Assembly: GCF_000215705.1 (NCBI RefSeq)
Contig: NC_015677.1
Coordinates: 818,001-882,000, forward strand
Direction of reading: 5' to 3'
DNA length: 64,000 nt
Source: Ramlibacter tataouinensis TTB310
GTDB taxonomy: Bacteria; Pseudomonadota; Gammaproteobacteria; Burkholderiales; Burkholderiaceae_C
The position numbers were made by a program, and so were the translations under genes. Shown in pieces: positions 45,556-55,494 of this stretch (its first letter is position 1; each line of letters opens with the position of its first letter). The notes under the pieces were generated by a model, which had not been told where the DNA came from, did not search any database, and was given only the letters and a program-made list of their open reading frames with translations.

Positions 45556-45798
45556 ATGGGTTCGTTTTCCATCTGGCATTGGCTGATCGTGCTGTTGATC
45601 ATCGTGCTGGTGTTCGGCACGAAGAAGCTCAAGAACATCGGTTCCGATCTCGGTGGCGCGGTCAAGGGTTTCAAGGACGGCATCAAGGAGGGTTCGACCC
45701 CCGAGACGCCGGTCCCGCCGCAGCAGGTCACCACTTCCGGGCAGCCCGGCAACGACGGCAAGACCACCATTGACGTCGAGGCGCGCAACAAGTCGTGA
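45556..45798 (+). CDS. tatA: Twin-arginine translocase subunit TatA
   Basis: An 80-residue Tat pore subunit. The short N-terminal transmembrane helix (about 5-20), the [21 protein letters not shown] amphipathic helix and the hydrophilic tail are typical. An AGGAG site at 45544 supports ATG 45556; the longer frame start at 45493 lies upstream of it. TAGAAT at 45522-45527 could be its -10. Confidence 0.96.
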   Translation: MGSFSIWHWLIVLLIIVLVFGTKKLKNIGSDLGGAVKGFKDGIKEGSTPETPVPPQQVTTSGQPGNDGKTTIDVEARNKS

Positions 45799-45826
45799 TC
45801 GCGCCCTGCGGGTCCTGGCGAAGTAA

Positions 45827-46291
45827 GTGATCGATCTCGGCATTTCCAAGATGGCCCTGATCGGCGCCGTGGCGCTGATCGTCATCGGGCCCGAAAAACT
45901 GCCGCGCGTGGCCCGCACCGTGGGCACGCTGCTGGGCAAGGCGCAGCGCTACGTCAACGACGTCAAGGCCGAGGTGAACCGGTCCATGGAGTTGGACGAG
46001 CTGCGCAAGATGAAGGACACGGTGGAAAGCGCCGCGCGCGACGTGGAGAGTTCCATCCACAGCACCACCGCCGACTTCGAGAAGCAGTTCTCCGAGGCGA
46101 CCACAACGTCGTCCCCCGGCACCGGCCTGGAGCCGCCGCCGTCCTACCCCGAGTACAAGCGCCCCCGGAAAAACTGGCGCATCAAGCAGGGCGCGGTGCC
46201 CGGCTGGTACAAGGCCCGCACAGGCGTGCGCCGGCATGCCTTGTCCGGCGCGGCCCGGGTGGCCCGCTTCCGGCCGAAGAAGTTCAACTGA
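45827..46291 (+). CDS. tatB: Twin-arginine translocase subunit TatB
   Basis: A 154-residue Tat receptor subunit: one membrane helix (about 8-21) ending in [13 protein letters not shown], followed by a long amphipathic helix and an unstructured tail rich in charged residues. The start is GTG 45827, and MIDLGISKM is the family N terminus. tatC begins 3 bp after the stop. Confidence 0.94.
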   Translation: MIDLGISKMALIGAVALIVIGPEKLPRVARTVGTLLGKAQRYVNDVKAEVNRSMELDELRKMKDTVESAARDVESSIHSTTADFEKQFSEATTTSSPGTGLEPPPSYPEYKRPRKNWRIKQGAVPGWYKARTGVRRHALSGAARVARFRPKKFN

Positions 46292-46294
46292 CGG

Positions 46295-47083
46295 ATGGCT
46301 GATCCCAACAAGGAAGACGAGCTCGCAGGCACCGAGCAGCCCTTCGTCGCCCACCTGGTGGAACTGCGCGACCGGCTGATCAAGGCCCTGATCGCCGTCG
46401 CCGTCGTCGCCGCCGTGCTGTTCGCATGGCCGGGGCCGGGCGCGCTCTACGACATCCTGGCCGCGCCGCTGGTGGCGCACCTGCCCAAGGGCGCGACGCT
46501 GATCGCCACCTCGGTGATCTCGCCGTTCCTGGTGCCGCTGAAGATCCTGCTGATGGCGGCGTTCCTGATCGCGCTGCCGGTGGTGCTGTACCAGGCCTGG
46601 GCCTTCATCGCGCCGGGGCTGTACACGCACGAGAAGAAGCTGGTCATGCCGCTGGTGATCTCCAGCACCCTGCTGTTCTTCGTCGGCGTGGCGTTCTGCT
46701 ACTTCTTCGTGTTCGGCCAAGTGTTCTCCTTCATCCAGGGCTTCGCGCCCAAGAGCATCACGGCGGCGCCGGACATCGAGGCCTACCTCAGCTTCGTGAT
46801 GACCATGTTCCTGGCCTTCGGCCTGGCTTTCGAGGTGCCCATCGTGGTGATCGTGCTGGCCCGGCTGGGCGTGGTCAGCATCGAGAAGCTCAAGGCCTTC
46901 CGCAGCTACTTCATCGTGCTGGCCTTCGTCATCGCGGCGGTGGTCACGCCGCCGGACGTGGTGTCCCAGCTGGCGCTGGCCATTCCCATGGTGCTGCTGT
47001 ACGAGGTCGGCATCTGGGCGGCGCAGATCTTCATCAAGCACACCAAGGCGCCGGAAGAGGGCGCCACCGCGGCCGACTCCTGA
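46295..47083 (+). CDS. tatC: Twin-arginine translocase subunit TatC
   Basis: A 262-residue six-helix core receptor of the Tat system that binds RR signal peptides. Family features are PFVAHLVELRDRLIKAL near the N terminus, FVAPGLYxHEKK (here FIAPGLYTHEKK) and the AFGLAFEVPIVVIVL helix. MsrP and the Rieske protein in this window are predicted clients. It ends at a 22-bp palindrome shared with the convergent kef gene. Confidence 0.97.
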   Translation: MADPNKEDELAGTEQPFVAHLVELRDRLIKALIAVAVVAAVLFAWPGPGALYDILAAPLVAHLPKGATLIATSVISPFLVPLKILLMAAFLIALPVVLYQAWAFIAPGLYTHEKKLVMPLVISSTLLFFVGVAFCYFFVFGQVFSFIQGFAPKSITAAPDIEAYLSFVMTMFLAFGLAFEVPIVVIVLARLGVVSIEKLKAFRSYFIVLAFVIAAVVTPPDVVSQLALAIPMVLLYEVGIWAAQIFIKHTKAPEEGATAADS

Positions 47084-47105
47084 GCACCGGGCCCGGGCCC
47101 GGTGC
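47084..47105. terminator. 22-bp perfect palindrome between convergent tatC and kef genes
   Basis: GCACCGGGCCC (47084-47094) is followed directly by its reverse complement (47095-47105), with no loop. The site fills the 27-bp gap between two convergent stop codons. A bidirectional terminator is the natural reading, though neither side has a T-run. Confidence 0.4.
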
Positions 47106-47110
47106 GCCGC

Positions 47111-48985
47111 TCACTTCACCAGTTCGGGCGGCTTGGTTTCCCCGGCCGGCCGTGCGCCCTGCGGCGACACCACCGACTCGATGGCGCCCGCGGCTTCCGG
47201 GTTCATGGGACGGCCCTCGCGCTGCGGCTGGGTGAGGGGCACCGGCGCCCACTTGTTGCCGTGCAGCAGCCGCAGCGCGGCTTCGCGGTCGCCGGCCAGC
47301 TGCAGCGTCATGCGCTCGGCATCGCGGCGCCGCAGGTCCTCTTCCACCTCGGCCACCTGCTCGGGCTCCACGCCGAGCGTGCGCAAGGCCTGCAGGCCGA
47401 AGTTCATGGCCGATTCGAAGGTTTCGCGCAGCTGCCAGTCCACGCCCAGCCGGACCAGCTCGATGGCATGCTGCCGGTCGTAGGCCCGCGCCAGCACCGG
47501 CGTCAGCGGGAACTCGTGCTTGATCAGCGCAACGATGCGGTTGGTCGCCTCCTTGTCGTCCACGCACACCAGGATGGCCTTGGCGGTGCGGGCGCCGCTG
47601 GCGTGCAGCACGTCCAGCCGCGCGCCGTCGCCGTAGTACACCTGGAAGCCGAACTGCGCCGCGCCGCGGATCATGTCGGTGTCGCTCTCGATGATGGTGA
47701 CCTGGAGCCCGCGCGCCAGCAGGGCCTGGCTGGCGATCTGGCCGAAACGGCCGAAACCGATGATCAGCACGCAGCTGGACAGGTTCTCGGCCACCTGCAC
47801 GCCGTCCATGTTCTGCTCGGCGCGTCGCGGCAGCAGCCAGCGCAGGGACAGCACGGCCAGCGGCGTGAGGGCCATGGACACGATCACCGCGGCGGTCAGG
47901 ACCGCGTGCACGCCGACGCTCACCAGGCCCGCGGTCGCCGCGGCCGAGTACAGCACGAAGGCGAATTCGCCGCCCTGGGCCATCAGCATGGCCCGCTCCA
48001 GCGCCTCGGGGTGGCGCGCCCGGGTCAGCCGGGCCACCGCATACACCCCCAGTCCCTTGATCGCCATGCAGGCCACCACGCCGCCCAGGATCAGCGGCCA
48101 GTCCGCCAGCACCAGCCGCAGGTCCAGCGACATGCCCACGCCCATGAAGAACAGGCCCAGCAGGATGCCGCGGAAGGGCTCGATGTCGGCCTCCAGCTGG
48201 TGGCGGAAGGTCGATTCCGACAGCATCACGCCGGCGGCAAAAGCGCCCATGGCCATGGACAGCCCGCTCCACTGCATGGCCAGCGCCGCGCCCAGCACCA
48301 CCAGCAGCGCTGCCGCCGTCATCACCTCGCGCGCCTTGGCGTGCGCCAGCACGCGGAACAGGGGATTGAGCAGCCAGCGGCTGACCGTGATCAGCCCCAC
48401 CACCGCCACGAGCCCGGCGCCGACCGCGATCCAGCGCGAGGTGCCGGAGGCGCTGGGCGGCGCGGGCGCCATCAGGGCCACCAGGGCGAGCAGCGGCACG
48501 ATGGCCAGGTCTTCCAGCAGCAGGATGGAGACGATGCGCTGGCCGCGCGGCGTCGAGGTGTCGCCCCGCTCGTCCAGGATCTGCATCACGATGGCGGTGG
48601 ACGACAGCACGAAGCCCATGGCGCCGATGAAGGCCACGGCGGGTGCCAGGCCCAGCGCCACGCCCGCCACGGTGAGCAGGGCGCCGCAGCCCAGCACCTG
48701 GCCCAGGCCCAGCCCGAAGATCTCGCGGCGCAGCTTCCACAGCCGGCGCGGCTGCATCTCCAGGCCGATGACGAACAGGAACATCACCACGCCCAGCTCG
48801 GCCACGTGCAGGACGGTCTGGCCCTCGTTGAAGAACGCCAGCCCGAACGGGCCGATGGCCAGGCCGGCGGCCAGGTAGCCCAGCACCGAACCCAGGCCCA
48901 GTCGCCGGAACAGGGGCACCGCCAGCACGCCGGCGGCCAGCACCACCACCGCCTTGACCAGCTCGCTGCCTTGCTCGAGCGCCAT
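47111..48985 (-). CDS. Kef-type monovalent cation:proton antiporter (CPA2 family)
   Basis: A 624-residue membrane transporter: N-terminal Na/H exchanger domain of about 12 helices (about 1-380), then an RCK/TrkA-N domain with the nucleotide-binding GFGRFGQIASQALLARGL (about 412). A C-terminal extension follows that is Pro/Glu-rich. It resembles KefB/KefC, which export K+ on electrophile stress under glutathione control; ion specificity is not readable here. It lies 10 bp downstream of the DegS-like gene on the same strand. Confidence 0.88.
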   Translation of the reverse strand: MALEQGSELVKAVVVLAAGVLAVPLFRRLGLGSVLGYLAAGLAIGPFGLAFFNEGQTVLHVAELGVVMFLFVIGLEMQPRRLWKLRREIFGLGLGQVLGCGALLTVAGVALGLAPAVAFIGAMGFVLSSTAIVMQILDERGDTSTPRGQRIVSILLLEDLAIVPLLALVALMAPAPPSASGTSRWIAVGAGLVAVVGLITVSRWLLNPLFRVLAHAKAREVMTAAALLVVLGAALAMQWSGLSMAMGAFAAGVMLSESTFRHQLEADIEPFRGILLGLFFMGVGMSLDLRLVLADWPLILGGVVACMAIKGLGVYAVARLTRARHPEALERAMLMAQGGEFAFVLYSAAATAGLVSVGVHAVLTAAVIVSMALTPLAVLSLRWLLPRRAEQNMDGVQVAENLSSCVLIIGFGRFGQIASQALLARGLQVTIIESDTDMIRGAAQFGFQVYYGDGARLDVLHASGARTAKAILVCVDDKEATNRIVALIKHEFPLTPVLARAYDRQHAIELVRLGVDWQLRETFESAMNFGLQALRTLGVEPEQVAEVEEDLRRRDAERMTLQLAGDREAALRLLHGNKWAPVPLTQPQREGRPMNPEAAGAIESVVSPQGARPAGETKPPELVK

Positions 48986-48995
48986 GCAGCGGCCG

Positions 48996-50135
48996 CTAGC
49001 GCGGCATCTGCGGCTTGGGCCGCAGGCCGGGGGTCACATTCAGCTCGACCGCATCGTCGCGGCGCTGCAGCCTGAAGGGCGTGGGCTGGCCCGGCCGCAG
49101 CGCGGCCACGCTGGTCAGCAGCTCCGACACGTTGCCGATCTGGCTGCCGGCCACTTCCATGATCACGTCGCCGGGCCGGATGCCGGCCTGCGCCGCCGGG
49201 CCGTTCTGCAGCACGCCGGTGATGAGCACGCCGCGCCGGGCCTTCACGCCGAAGGTCTCCATCAGCTCGGGCGACAGGTCGGCCGGCTCCACGCCGATCC
49301 AGCCGCGCCGCACCACGCCTTCCTTGACGATGCCCTCCAGCACCAGCTTGGCGGTGGACACCGGGATGGCGAAACCGATGCCCATGCTGCCGCCCGAGCG
49401 CGAATAGATGGCGGTGTTGATGCCCATCAGCTGGCCGTTGACGTCCACCAGCGCCCCGCCCGAGTTGCCCGGGTTGATCGCGGCGTCGGTCTGGATGAAG
49501 TTCTCGAAGGTGTTGATGCCCAGCTGGTTGCGCCCCAGCGCGCTGACGATGCCGCTGGTCACGGTCTGGCCGACGCCGAACGGGTTGCCGATGGCCAGTA
49601 CCTGGTCGCCGACCTGGAGCGAGTCCGAGCTGCCCAGCGTGATCACCGGCAGGCGGTCCAGCGTGATGCGCAGGATGGCCAGGTCGGTCTCGGGGTCGGT
49701 GCCTATCACCTTGGCCCGCGTGCTGCGGCTGTCGTTGAGCACTACCTCGATCTCGTCCGCGCCCTCCACCACGTGGTTGTTGGTGAGGATATAGCCCTCG
49801 GCGCTGATGATTACCCCGCTGCCCAGGCCGGCCTGGGGTGCGCCGCCGCGCTCGCCGAAGAAGAAGCGGAACCAGGGATCGTTGCTGTTCGGGTTGGCGG
49901 CCTTGCTGGTGTTGATGCTGACCACGGCGGCCGAGGCGCGCTGCGCCGCCTGGCGGAAGCTGCCCGGCGGCGCCGTGCCGGCCGGCGCCGGCGGCGCCTC
50001 GATCAGGGAAACGCCGGTCGAGTGCGTCACCGTGCCCACCCGCCCTAGCCAGTCCGGCTGGAGCGTGGCGACCACGAAATAGGCGGCCAGCAGCACGGTG
50101 ACGGCCTGCGAGAAAACGAGCCAGTAGCGACGCAT
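48996..50135 (-). CDS. S1C-family serine protease with one PDZ domain (DegS/AlgW-like)
   Basis: A 379-residue periplasmic trypsin-like protease anchored by one N-terminal helix (about 7-24). The catalytic triad is H121 (NNHVVEG), D151 (DLAILRI) and S225 (NPGNSGGAL). One PDZ domain covers about 275-370, so it matches DegS/AlgW rather than DegP, which has two. DegS proteins cleave anti-sigma-E factors; whether this one does is inference. Confidence 0.87.
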   Translation of the reverse strand: MRRYWLVFSQAVTVLLAAYFVVATLQPDWLGRVGTVTHSTGVSLIEAPPAPAGTAPPGSFRQAAQRASAAVVSINTSKAANPNSNDPWFRFFFGERGGAPQAGLGSGVIISAEGYILTNNHVVEGADEIEVVLNDSRSTRAKVIGTDPETDLAILRITLDRLPVITLGSSDSLQVGDQVLAIGNPFGVGQTVTSGIVSALGRNQLGINTFENFIQTDAAINPGNSGGALVDVNGQLMGINTAIYSRSGGSMGIGFAIPVSTAKLVLEGIVKEGVVRRGWIGVEPADLSPELMETFGVKARRGVLITGVLQNGPAAQAGIRPGDVIMEVAGSQIGNVSELLTSVAALRPGQPTPFRLQRRDDAVELNVTPGLRPKPQMPR

Positions 50136-50245
50136 GGGGGCGGGCGGATGTAAAGCCTGGGAGTTTAGGCGAGCGGCCGCCGGCCGTGCGCCGCGGAGGC
50201 GGCCGGGAATGCGCCGACAATCGGGTCTTTCACCGACCGTTTCCC

Positions 50246-51004
50246 ATGGCCGACCGAGACCAGCTGCTGCGCGCCTTCGACGAGCTGCTGCAACCCCAGC
50301 AGTTCAAGGACTACGGACCCAACGGTCTGCAGGTCGAAGGCCGGCGCGAGGTGCGCCGCATCGTCTCCGGCGTCACGGCCAGCCGCGCGCTGATCGAGGC
50401 CGCCATCGCCGGGCGGGCCGACGCCCTGTTCGTCCACCATGGCCTGTTCTGGCGCGGGCACGACGGCCGGGTGACCGGCTGGCTGCGCCAGCGCCTGGGC
50501 CTGCTGCTGGCGCACGACATCAGCCTCTACGCCTACCATCTGCCGCTGGATGCCCATCCTGAGCTGGGCAACAACGCGCAGCTGGGGCAGCGGCTGGGGT
50601 TGCGCGCCACCGGCCGCTTCGGCGAGCAGTCGCTCGGCTTCATCGGCCAGCGGGCCGACGGCGGCGCGTTCCGGGATGCGGCCGAACTCGCGCGACACCT
50701 GGAGGACGCGCTGCACCGGCCGGTCACCCGGGTGGACGCCGCGCCAGGCGCCATCAGGAACATCGCCTGGTGCACCGGCGGGGCCCAGGGCTATTTCGAG
50801 GCGGCGATCGCCGCGGGCGCCGATGCCTTCCTCACCGGCGAGATCTCCGAGCCCCAGGCGCACTACGCCCGCGAGTGCGGCGTCGGCTACTTCGCCTGCG
50901 GCCACCATGCCAGCGAGCGCTATGGCGCGCCGGCCGTGGCGGCGCACGTCGCCGCCGCGCTGGGGCTGGAGCACCGGTTCATCGACATCGACAACCCGGC
51001 ATGA
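50246..51004 (+). CDS. Nif3-like dinuclear metal centre hexameric protein (YbgI family)
   Basis: A 252-residue protein of the Nif3/YbgI family, which forms toroidal hexamers with a two-metal site. Ligand motifs are visible as LFVHHGLFW (about 66-74), AYHLPLDAHPELGN and the C-terminal CGHHASERYG. The family has been linked to GTP cyclohydrolase I type 2 activity in some members, but its main role is uncertain. The stop overlaps the pdxA ATG. Confidence 0.9.
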   Translation: MADRDQLLRAFDELLQPQQFKDYGPNGLQVEGRREVRRIVSGVTASRALIEAAIAGRADALFVHHGLFWRGHDGRVTGWLRQRLGLLLAHDISLYAYHLPLDAHPELGNNAQLGQRLGLRATGRFGEQSLGFIGQRADGGAFRDAAELARHLEDALHRPVTRVDAAPGAIRNIAWCTGGAQGYFEAAIAAGADAFLTGEISEPQAHYARECGVGYFACGHHASERYGAPAVAAHVAAALGLEHRFIDIDNPA

Positions 51005-52032
51005 AGACCGGCGCCCTCCTGGCCCTGACCCTGGGCGACCCCGCCGGCATCGGCGGGGAGATCATCGCCAAGGCCTTCCGCGACGCGCCCGAGCACACGG
51101 GCGGCTGCTTCGTGGTGGGCGATCTCGCCCATCTGCGCCGGGCGGTCCAGGCGGCCGCCGCCGAGAGGCCGCCGCTGCCGGTGGCCGTGATCGAGGCGCC
51201 GGGCGATGCGCTGGACCTGCCGCCGCGCTGCATTCCGCTGCTGCAGCCCGGCCCGGGCGGCGAGCTGGTGCCCTGGGGGCAGGTCAGCGCGCGGGCCGGC
51301 CGGCTGGCGGCGGACGCGGTGGTCTGGGCGGCCCGGGCGGCGCTGCGGGGCGAGATCGCCGGGCTGGTGACGGCGCCCCTGCACAAGGAGGCGCTGGCGG
51401 CCGCCGGCGTGCCCTACCCGGGCCACACCGAGCTCTTGCAGGCCGAGGCCGCAGCCTTCCTCGGCCGCCCGGTGGAGCAGTTGCCGGTGCGCATGATGCT
51501 GGCCAACGAGGAGCTGCGCACCGTGCTGGTGAGCATCCACCTGCCGCTGCGAAAGGCGCTGGACGCGGTCACCTTCGACAACGTGCTCCAGACCCTGGAC
51601 ATCACGCACCGGGCGCTGGGCCGGGCGCTCGGCCGGCCGCCGCGCATCGCGGTCGCCGGGCTGAATCCGCATGCCGGGGAGGGCGGGCTGTTCGGGCGGG
51701 AGGAACTGGACGTCATCGGCCCGGCCGTGGCGGCGGCACGAGGCCGGGGACTGGACGTGCACGGCCCGTTTGCGCCCGACACGGTCTTCATGCGCGCCCG
51801 CACCGGCGAGTTCGACGTGGTGGTGGCCATGTATCACGACCAGGGCCTGATCCCGGTCAAGTACCTGGGCGTGCAGCACGGGGTGAACGTGACGCTGGGC
51901 CTGCCGCTGGTGCGCACCAGCCCCGACCACGGCACCGCCTTCGACATCGCCGGCACCGGCCGGGCCGACGCGTCCAGCCTGGTCGCGGCCATCCGCACGG
52001 CGCGCGACCTGAGCGCCGACGCTACTTCTTAA
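51001..52032 (+). CDS. pdxA: 4-hydroxythreonine-4-phosphate dehydrogenase PdxA
   Basis: A 343-residue NAD-dependent enzyme of pyridoxal phosphate synthesis. Metal ligands are in [21 protein letters not shown] and [11 protein letters not shown], and the substrate region [13 protein letters not shown] is at the N terminus. Start ATG 51001 overlaps the upstream stop. The 3' end overlaps mscL on the other strand by 11 bp. Confidence 0.95.
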   Translation: MKTGALLALTLGDPAGIGGEIIAKAFRDAPEHTGGCFVVGDLAHLRRAVQAAAAERPPLPVAVIEAPGDALDLPPRCIPLLQPGPGGELVPWGQVSARAGRLAADAVVWAARAALRGEIAGLVTAPLHKEALAAAGVPYPGHTELLQAEAAAFLGRPVEQLPVRMMLANEELRTVLVSIHLPLRKALDAVTFDNVLQTLDITHRALGRALGRPPRIAVAGLNPHAGEGGLFGREELDVIGPAVAAARGRGLDVHGPFAPDTVFMRARTGEFDVVVAMYHDQGLIPVKYLGVQHGVNVTLGLPLVRTSPDHGTAFDIAGTGRADASSLVAAIRTARDLSADATS

Positions 52033-52453
52033 GGCTGTCGCGGATCTCGCGCAGCAGCACGATGTCTTCCGGCGGCGCCGCCGGCGCGGCCGCGGCGGGC
52101 TCGGCATGCAGGCGCTTGAGGCGATTGATCTGCCGCACCATCAGGAAGATCACGAAGGCCAGGATGGTGAAGTTGAGCACGACGGTGAGGAAGCTGCCCC
52201 AGGCAAGGACCGGCACGCCGGCCTTGACCAGGTCGGCCAGGATGTAGGGAACGCCCTGGGGCACGCGGCCGAGCACCACGAACTTGCTGGAGAAGTCCAG
52301 GTCGCCGCCGACCAGGCTGATCACCGGCATGATGATGTCCCTGACCAGCGAATCGACGATCTTGCCGAACGCCGCGCCGATGATGACGCCGACGGCCAGG
52401 TCGATCACGTTGCCCTTGACGGCGAATTCGCGGAATTCCTTGAGCATGCCCAT
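52022..52453 (-). CDS. mscL: Large-conductance mechanosensitive channel MscL
   Basis: A 143-residue homopentameric channel that releases solutes on osmotic downshock. The N-terminal [31 protein letters not shown] with TM1, the periplasmic loop, TM2 (about 82-106) and the cytoplasmic helix are all present. The length is typical. It is divergent from petA. Confidence 0.96.
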   Translation of the reverse strand: MGMLKEFREFAVKGNVIDLAVGVIIGAAFGKIVDSLVRDIIMPVISLVGGDLDFSSKFVVLGRVPQGVPYILADLVKAGVPVLAWGSFLTVVLNFTILAFVIFLMVRQINRLKRLHAEPAAAAPAAPPEDIVLLREIRDSLKK

Positions 52454-52525
52454 GCGGTGCGTTCCTCGACGGTGAAACCGAAGGGCTGCAGTATCCCGCA
52501 AGGACGGGTTGGCCTGCCCCTGACG

Positions 52526-52555
52526 TTGAATCGGCGAGAAACGCTCCGCTACAAT
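52526..52555 (+). promoter_or_regulatory. Candidate sigma-70 promoter of petABC
   Basis: TTGAAT (52526-52531), an 18-nt spacer and TACAAT (52550-52555) resemble a sigma-70 promoter. A start near 52562 leaves a leader of about 33 nt, with a TTGAGGAATTC ribosome binding region before the petA ATG. Confidence 0.5.
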
Positions 52556-52594
52556 CGCGGGTTGACCTAACAAGCGATCCCCGTTGAGGAATTC

Positions 52595-53191
52595 ATGAGT
52601 GCAACCCCAGTGGACACCAGCAAACGGACGTGGCTGATCGCGTCCGGCTGCGCCGGAGCCGTGGGCGCCGGTTTCGTGGCCGTGCCCTTCGTCAGCAGCT
52701 TCCAGCCGTCGGAGAGGGCCCGTGCCGCGGGCGCGCCGGTGGAGGTGGACATCGGAGCACTGCAGCCCGGCGACAAGATCACCGTGGAATGGCGCGGCAA
52801 GCCGGTGTGGATCATGAAGCGAACGCCCGAGCAGCTGGCCTCGCTCAAGAAGATCGAGGGCCAGCTGGCGGACCCCAATTCCGAGCGCACCGCCTACCCG
52901 ACGCCCGAGTACGCCAAGAACCCCCACCGCTCCATCAAGCCCGAGGTGTTCGTGGCCGTGGGCATCTGCTCGCACCTGGGCTGCTCTCCGACGGACAGGC
53001 TGCAGCCCGGTCCTCAGCCTTCGCTGCCGGCCGACTGGCAGGGTGGCTTCCTGTGCCCGTGCCACGGCTCCACCTTCGACTTGGCGGGCCGCGTGTTCGC
53101 CAACAAGCCCGCGCCCGACAACCTGGAAGTGCCGCCCCACACCTACCTGTCGGACACGCGCCTCTTGATCGGCGAAGACAACAAGGCTTGA
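52595..53191 (+). CDS. petA: Ubiquinol-cytochrome c reductase Rieske iron-sulfur subunit PetA
   Basis: A 198-residue subunit of the bc1 complex. An N-terminal Tat-like signal anchor begins [18 protein letters not shown]. The 2Fe-2S ligands are C125 and H127 (CSHLGC) and C154 and H157 (CPCHGS). cytochrome b follows after 5 bp and petC is third, the standard order. Confidence 0.97.
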   Translation: MSATPVDTSKRTWLIASGCAGAVGAGFVAVPFVSSFQPSERARAAGAPVEVDIGALQPGDKITVEWRGKPVWIMKRTPEQLASLKKIEGQLADPNSERTAYPTPEYAKNPHRSIKPEVFVAVGICSHLGCSPTDRLQPGPQPSLPADWQGGFLCPCHGSTFDLAGRVFANKPAPDNLEVPPHTYLSDTRLLIGEDNKA

Positions 53192-53196
53192 GGACC

Positions 53197-54612
53197 ATGG
53201 CTGCTGAATTCAAGGAAATCTCCCCGAACGCCACGGCCGGCGAGAAGCTCGGCAACTGGTTCAACAACCGGTTCCCCTCGGCCGGCGAGTCCCTGCGCTA
53301 CCACGTCACCGAGTACTACGCGCCCAAGAACTTCAACTTCTGGTACTTCTTCGGCTCGCTGGCCCTGCTGGTGCTGGTGATCCAGATCGTCACCGGCATC
53401 TTCCTGGTGATGCACTACAAGCCGGACGCCAACCTGGCGTTCGCCTCGGTCGAGTACATCATGCGCGACGTGCCCTGGGGCTGGCTGGTGCGCTACATGC
53501 ACTCCACCGGCGCCTCCGCGTTTTTCGTGGTGGTGTACCTGCATATGTTCAAGAGCCTGATCTACGGCAGCTACCGCAAGCCGCGCGAGCTGGTCTGGAT
53601 CTTCGGCTGCACCATCTTCCTGACGCTCATGGCCGAGGCCTTCATGGGCTACCTGCTGCCCTGGGGCCAGATGTCCTACTGGGGCGCCCAGGTGATCGTG
53701 AACCTGTTCTCCGCCATCCCCTTCATCGGCCCCGACCTGGCGCTGCTGATCCGCGGCGACTACGTGGTGTCCGACGCTACGCTCAACCGCTTCTTCAGCT
53801 TCCACGTGATCGCCGTGCCGCTGGTGCTGCTGGGCCTGGTGGTGGCGCACCTGCTGGCACTGCACGACGTGGGCTCGAACAACCCCGACGGCGTGGAGAT
53901 CAAGGGCCCCAACGCCCCGCGCGACGAGAAAGGCCGGCCGCTGGACGGCATCCCCTTCCATCCGTACTACACGGTGCACGACATCATGGGCGTGGCGGTG
54001 TTCCTGGCGCTGTTCTCGGCCGTGATCTTCTTCGCGCCCGAGTTCGGCGGCTACTTCCTGGAATACAACAACTTCATCCCGGCCGACCCGCTGAAGACCC
54101 CCGCCCACATCGCGCCGGTGTGGTACTTCACGCCCTTCTATTCGATGCTGCGCGCCATCACCAGCGAGATGATGTACGCCCTCGTCCTGTGCGTGCTGGC
54201 CGCTGCCGCGTTCGGCGTGCTGCGCAGCCGAATGTCCCCCATCGGCAAGGGGGCCGTGGTGCTGGGCGCCGCCGTCGCCATCGCGTTGATGCTGGCCATC
54301 GACGCCAAGTTCTGGGGCGTGGTCGTGATGGGTGGCGCCGTGATCATCCTGTTCTTCCTGCCCTGGCTGGACGCGAGCCCGGTCAAGTCCATCCGCTACC
54401 GGCCCCAGTGGCACAAGTGGATGTACGGCCTGTTCGTCGTCAACTTCCTGGTGCTGGGCTACCTGGGCGTGCAGCCGCCTTCGCCGCTGGGCGAGCGGGT
54501 GTCGCAGATCGGCACGCTGTTCTACTTCGGCTTCTTCCTGCTGATGCCCTGGTGGAGCCGCCTGGGGGCCTTCAAGCCCGTGCCCGAGCGCATCACCTTT
54601 GCCGCGCACTGA
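53197..54612 (+). CDS. petB: Cytochrome b subunit of the bc1 complex (PetB)
   Basis: A 471-residue cytochrome b with eight or more membrane helices. It starts with [12 protein letters not shown] leader, has haem-ligand His residues ([20 protein letters not shown] and [19 protein letters not shown]), the [15 protein letters not shown]o motif and PEWYFTPFY-like [12 protein letters not shown]. It matches the long C-terminal type of betaproteobacteria. Confidence 0.97.
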   Translation: MAAEFKEISPNATAGEKLGNWFNNRFPSAGESLRYHVTEYYAPKNFNFWYFFGSLALLVLVIQIVTGIFLVMHYKPDANLAFASVEYIMRDVPWGWLVRYMHSTGASAFFVVVYLHMFKSLIYGSYRKPRELVWIFGCTIFLTLMAEAFMGYLLPWGQMSYWGAQVIVNLFSAIPFIGPDLALLIRGDYVVSDATLNRFFSFHVIAVPLVLLGLVVAHLLALHDVGSNNPDGVEIKGPNAPRDEKGRPLDGIPFHPYYTVHDIMGVAVFLALFSAVIFFAPEFGGYFLEYNNFIPADPLKTPAHIAPVWYFTPFYSMLRAITSEMMYALVLCVLAAAAFGVLRSRMSPIGKGAVVLGAAVAIALMLAIDAKFWGVVVMGGAVIILFFLPWLDASPVKSIRYRPQWHKWMYGLFVVNFLVLGYLGVQPPSPLGERVSQIGTLFYFGFFLLMPWWSRLGAFKPVPERITFAAH

Positions 54613-54629
54613 ACGCTGCCGGACAAGCC

Positions 54630-55400
54630 ATGAAAAAATTCTTCCTCATCCTGTTTGTCTCGCTCGCGGCCGCCGCCGGGCTGGTGGGCCGGGCCCAGGC
54701 CGCGGCCGGCGAAGGCATCGTCTGGGACAAGGCGCCCAACATGACGAACGACCTGCCGGCGCTGCAGAACGGCGCCAAGCTGTTCGTCAACTACTGCCTG
54801 AACTGCCACTCGGCGGCGTTCATGCGCTACAACCGCCTGCAGGACATCGGCCTGTCCGAGCAGCAGATCAAGGACTATCTGCTGTTCACCACGGACCGGG
54901 TGGGCGACACCATGAAGTCGGCCATCGATCCCCAGCAGGCCAAGGAGTGGTTCGGCGCCAACCCGCCCGATCTGACGCTGATCGCGCGCTCGCGTTCCGG
55001 CCATGGCGGCACCGGCGCCGACTACCTGTACACCTTCCTGCGCACCTTCTACCGCGACCCGACCAAGCCCACCGGCTGGAACAACCTGGCCTTCCCCAAC
55101 GTCGGCATGCCGCACGTGCTGTGGGAACTGCAGGGCGAGCGCGAGCCGGTGTTCGAGACGGTGAACAGCCATGGCCAGGAAACCCAGATCTTCCGCGGCT
55201 GGAAGCAGGTCAGCCCCGGCACCCTGACGCCGCTGCAGTACGACCAAGCCGTGGGCAACCTGGTGGGTTACCTGCAATGGATGGCCGAACCGGTGCAAAA
55301 CACCCGGGTACGGGTCGGCGTATGGGTGCTGCTCTTCCTGGGCGTGTTCACCGTCATCGCCTGGCGCCTGAACGCCGCTTTCTGGAAAGACGTGAAATAA
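54630..55400 (+). CDS. petC: Cytochrome c1 subunit of the bc1 complex (PetC)
   Basis: A 256-residue periplasmic haem protein with a signal peptide (first 25 residues), the haem motif CLNCH (C56, C59, H60), the Met-ligand region and one C-terminal membrane anchor (about 228-246). The start is an ATG at 54630 and the coding end is followed by two hairpins that close the operon. Confidence 0.96.
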   Translation: MKKFFLILFVSLAAAAGLVGRAQAAAGEGIVWDKAPNMTNDLPALQNGAKLFVNYCLNCHSAAFMRYNRLQDIGLSEQQIKDYLLFTTDRVGDTMKSAIDPQQAKEWFGANPPDLTLIARSRSGHGGTGADYLYTFLRTFYRDPTKPTGWNNLAFPNVGMPHVLWELQGEREPVFETVNSHGQETQIFRGWKQVSPGTLTPLQYDQAVGNLVGYLQWMAEPVQNTRVRVGVWVLLFLGVFTVIAWRLNAAFWKDVK

Positions 55401-55410
55401 CGAACGGGAG

Positions 55411-55435
55411 CAAGGCACGGCAGAGCCGCGCCTTG
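55411..55435 (+). terminator. Imperfect hairpin after petC
   Basis: CAAGGCACGGC (55411-55421) and GCCGCGCCTTG (55425-55435) pair over 11 positions with one A-C mismatch and an AGA loop. It lies upstream of the stronger terminator and has no T-run of its own. Confidence 0.35.
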
Positions 55436-55444
55436 TCCTTCATG

Positions 55445-55476
55445 GAGTGGATGCGGCCTGGCGTCCACTCTTTTTT
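55445..55476 (+). terminator. Rho-independent terminator after petABC
   Basis: GAGTGGATGC (55445-55454) pairs with GCGTCCACTC (55461-55470), a 10-bp stem with one G-T pair and a six-base loop, followed by six T residues. This is the clearest intrinsic terminator in the window and separates petABC from sspAB. Confidence 0.8.
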
Positions 55477-55494
55477 GCTTAAGGAGCCACCGCC

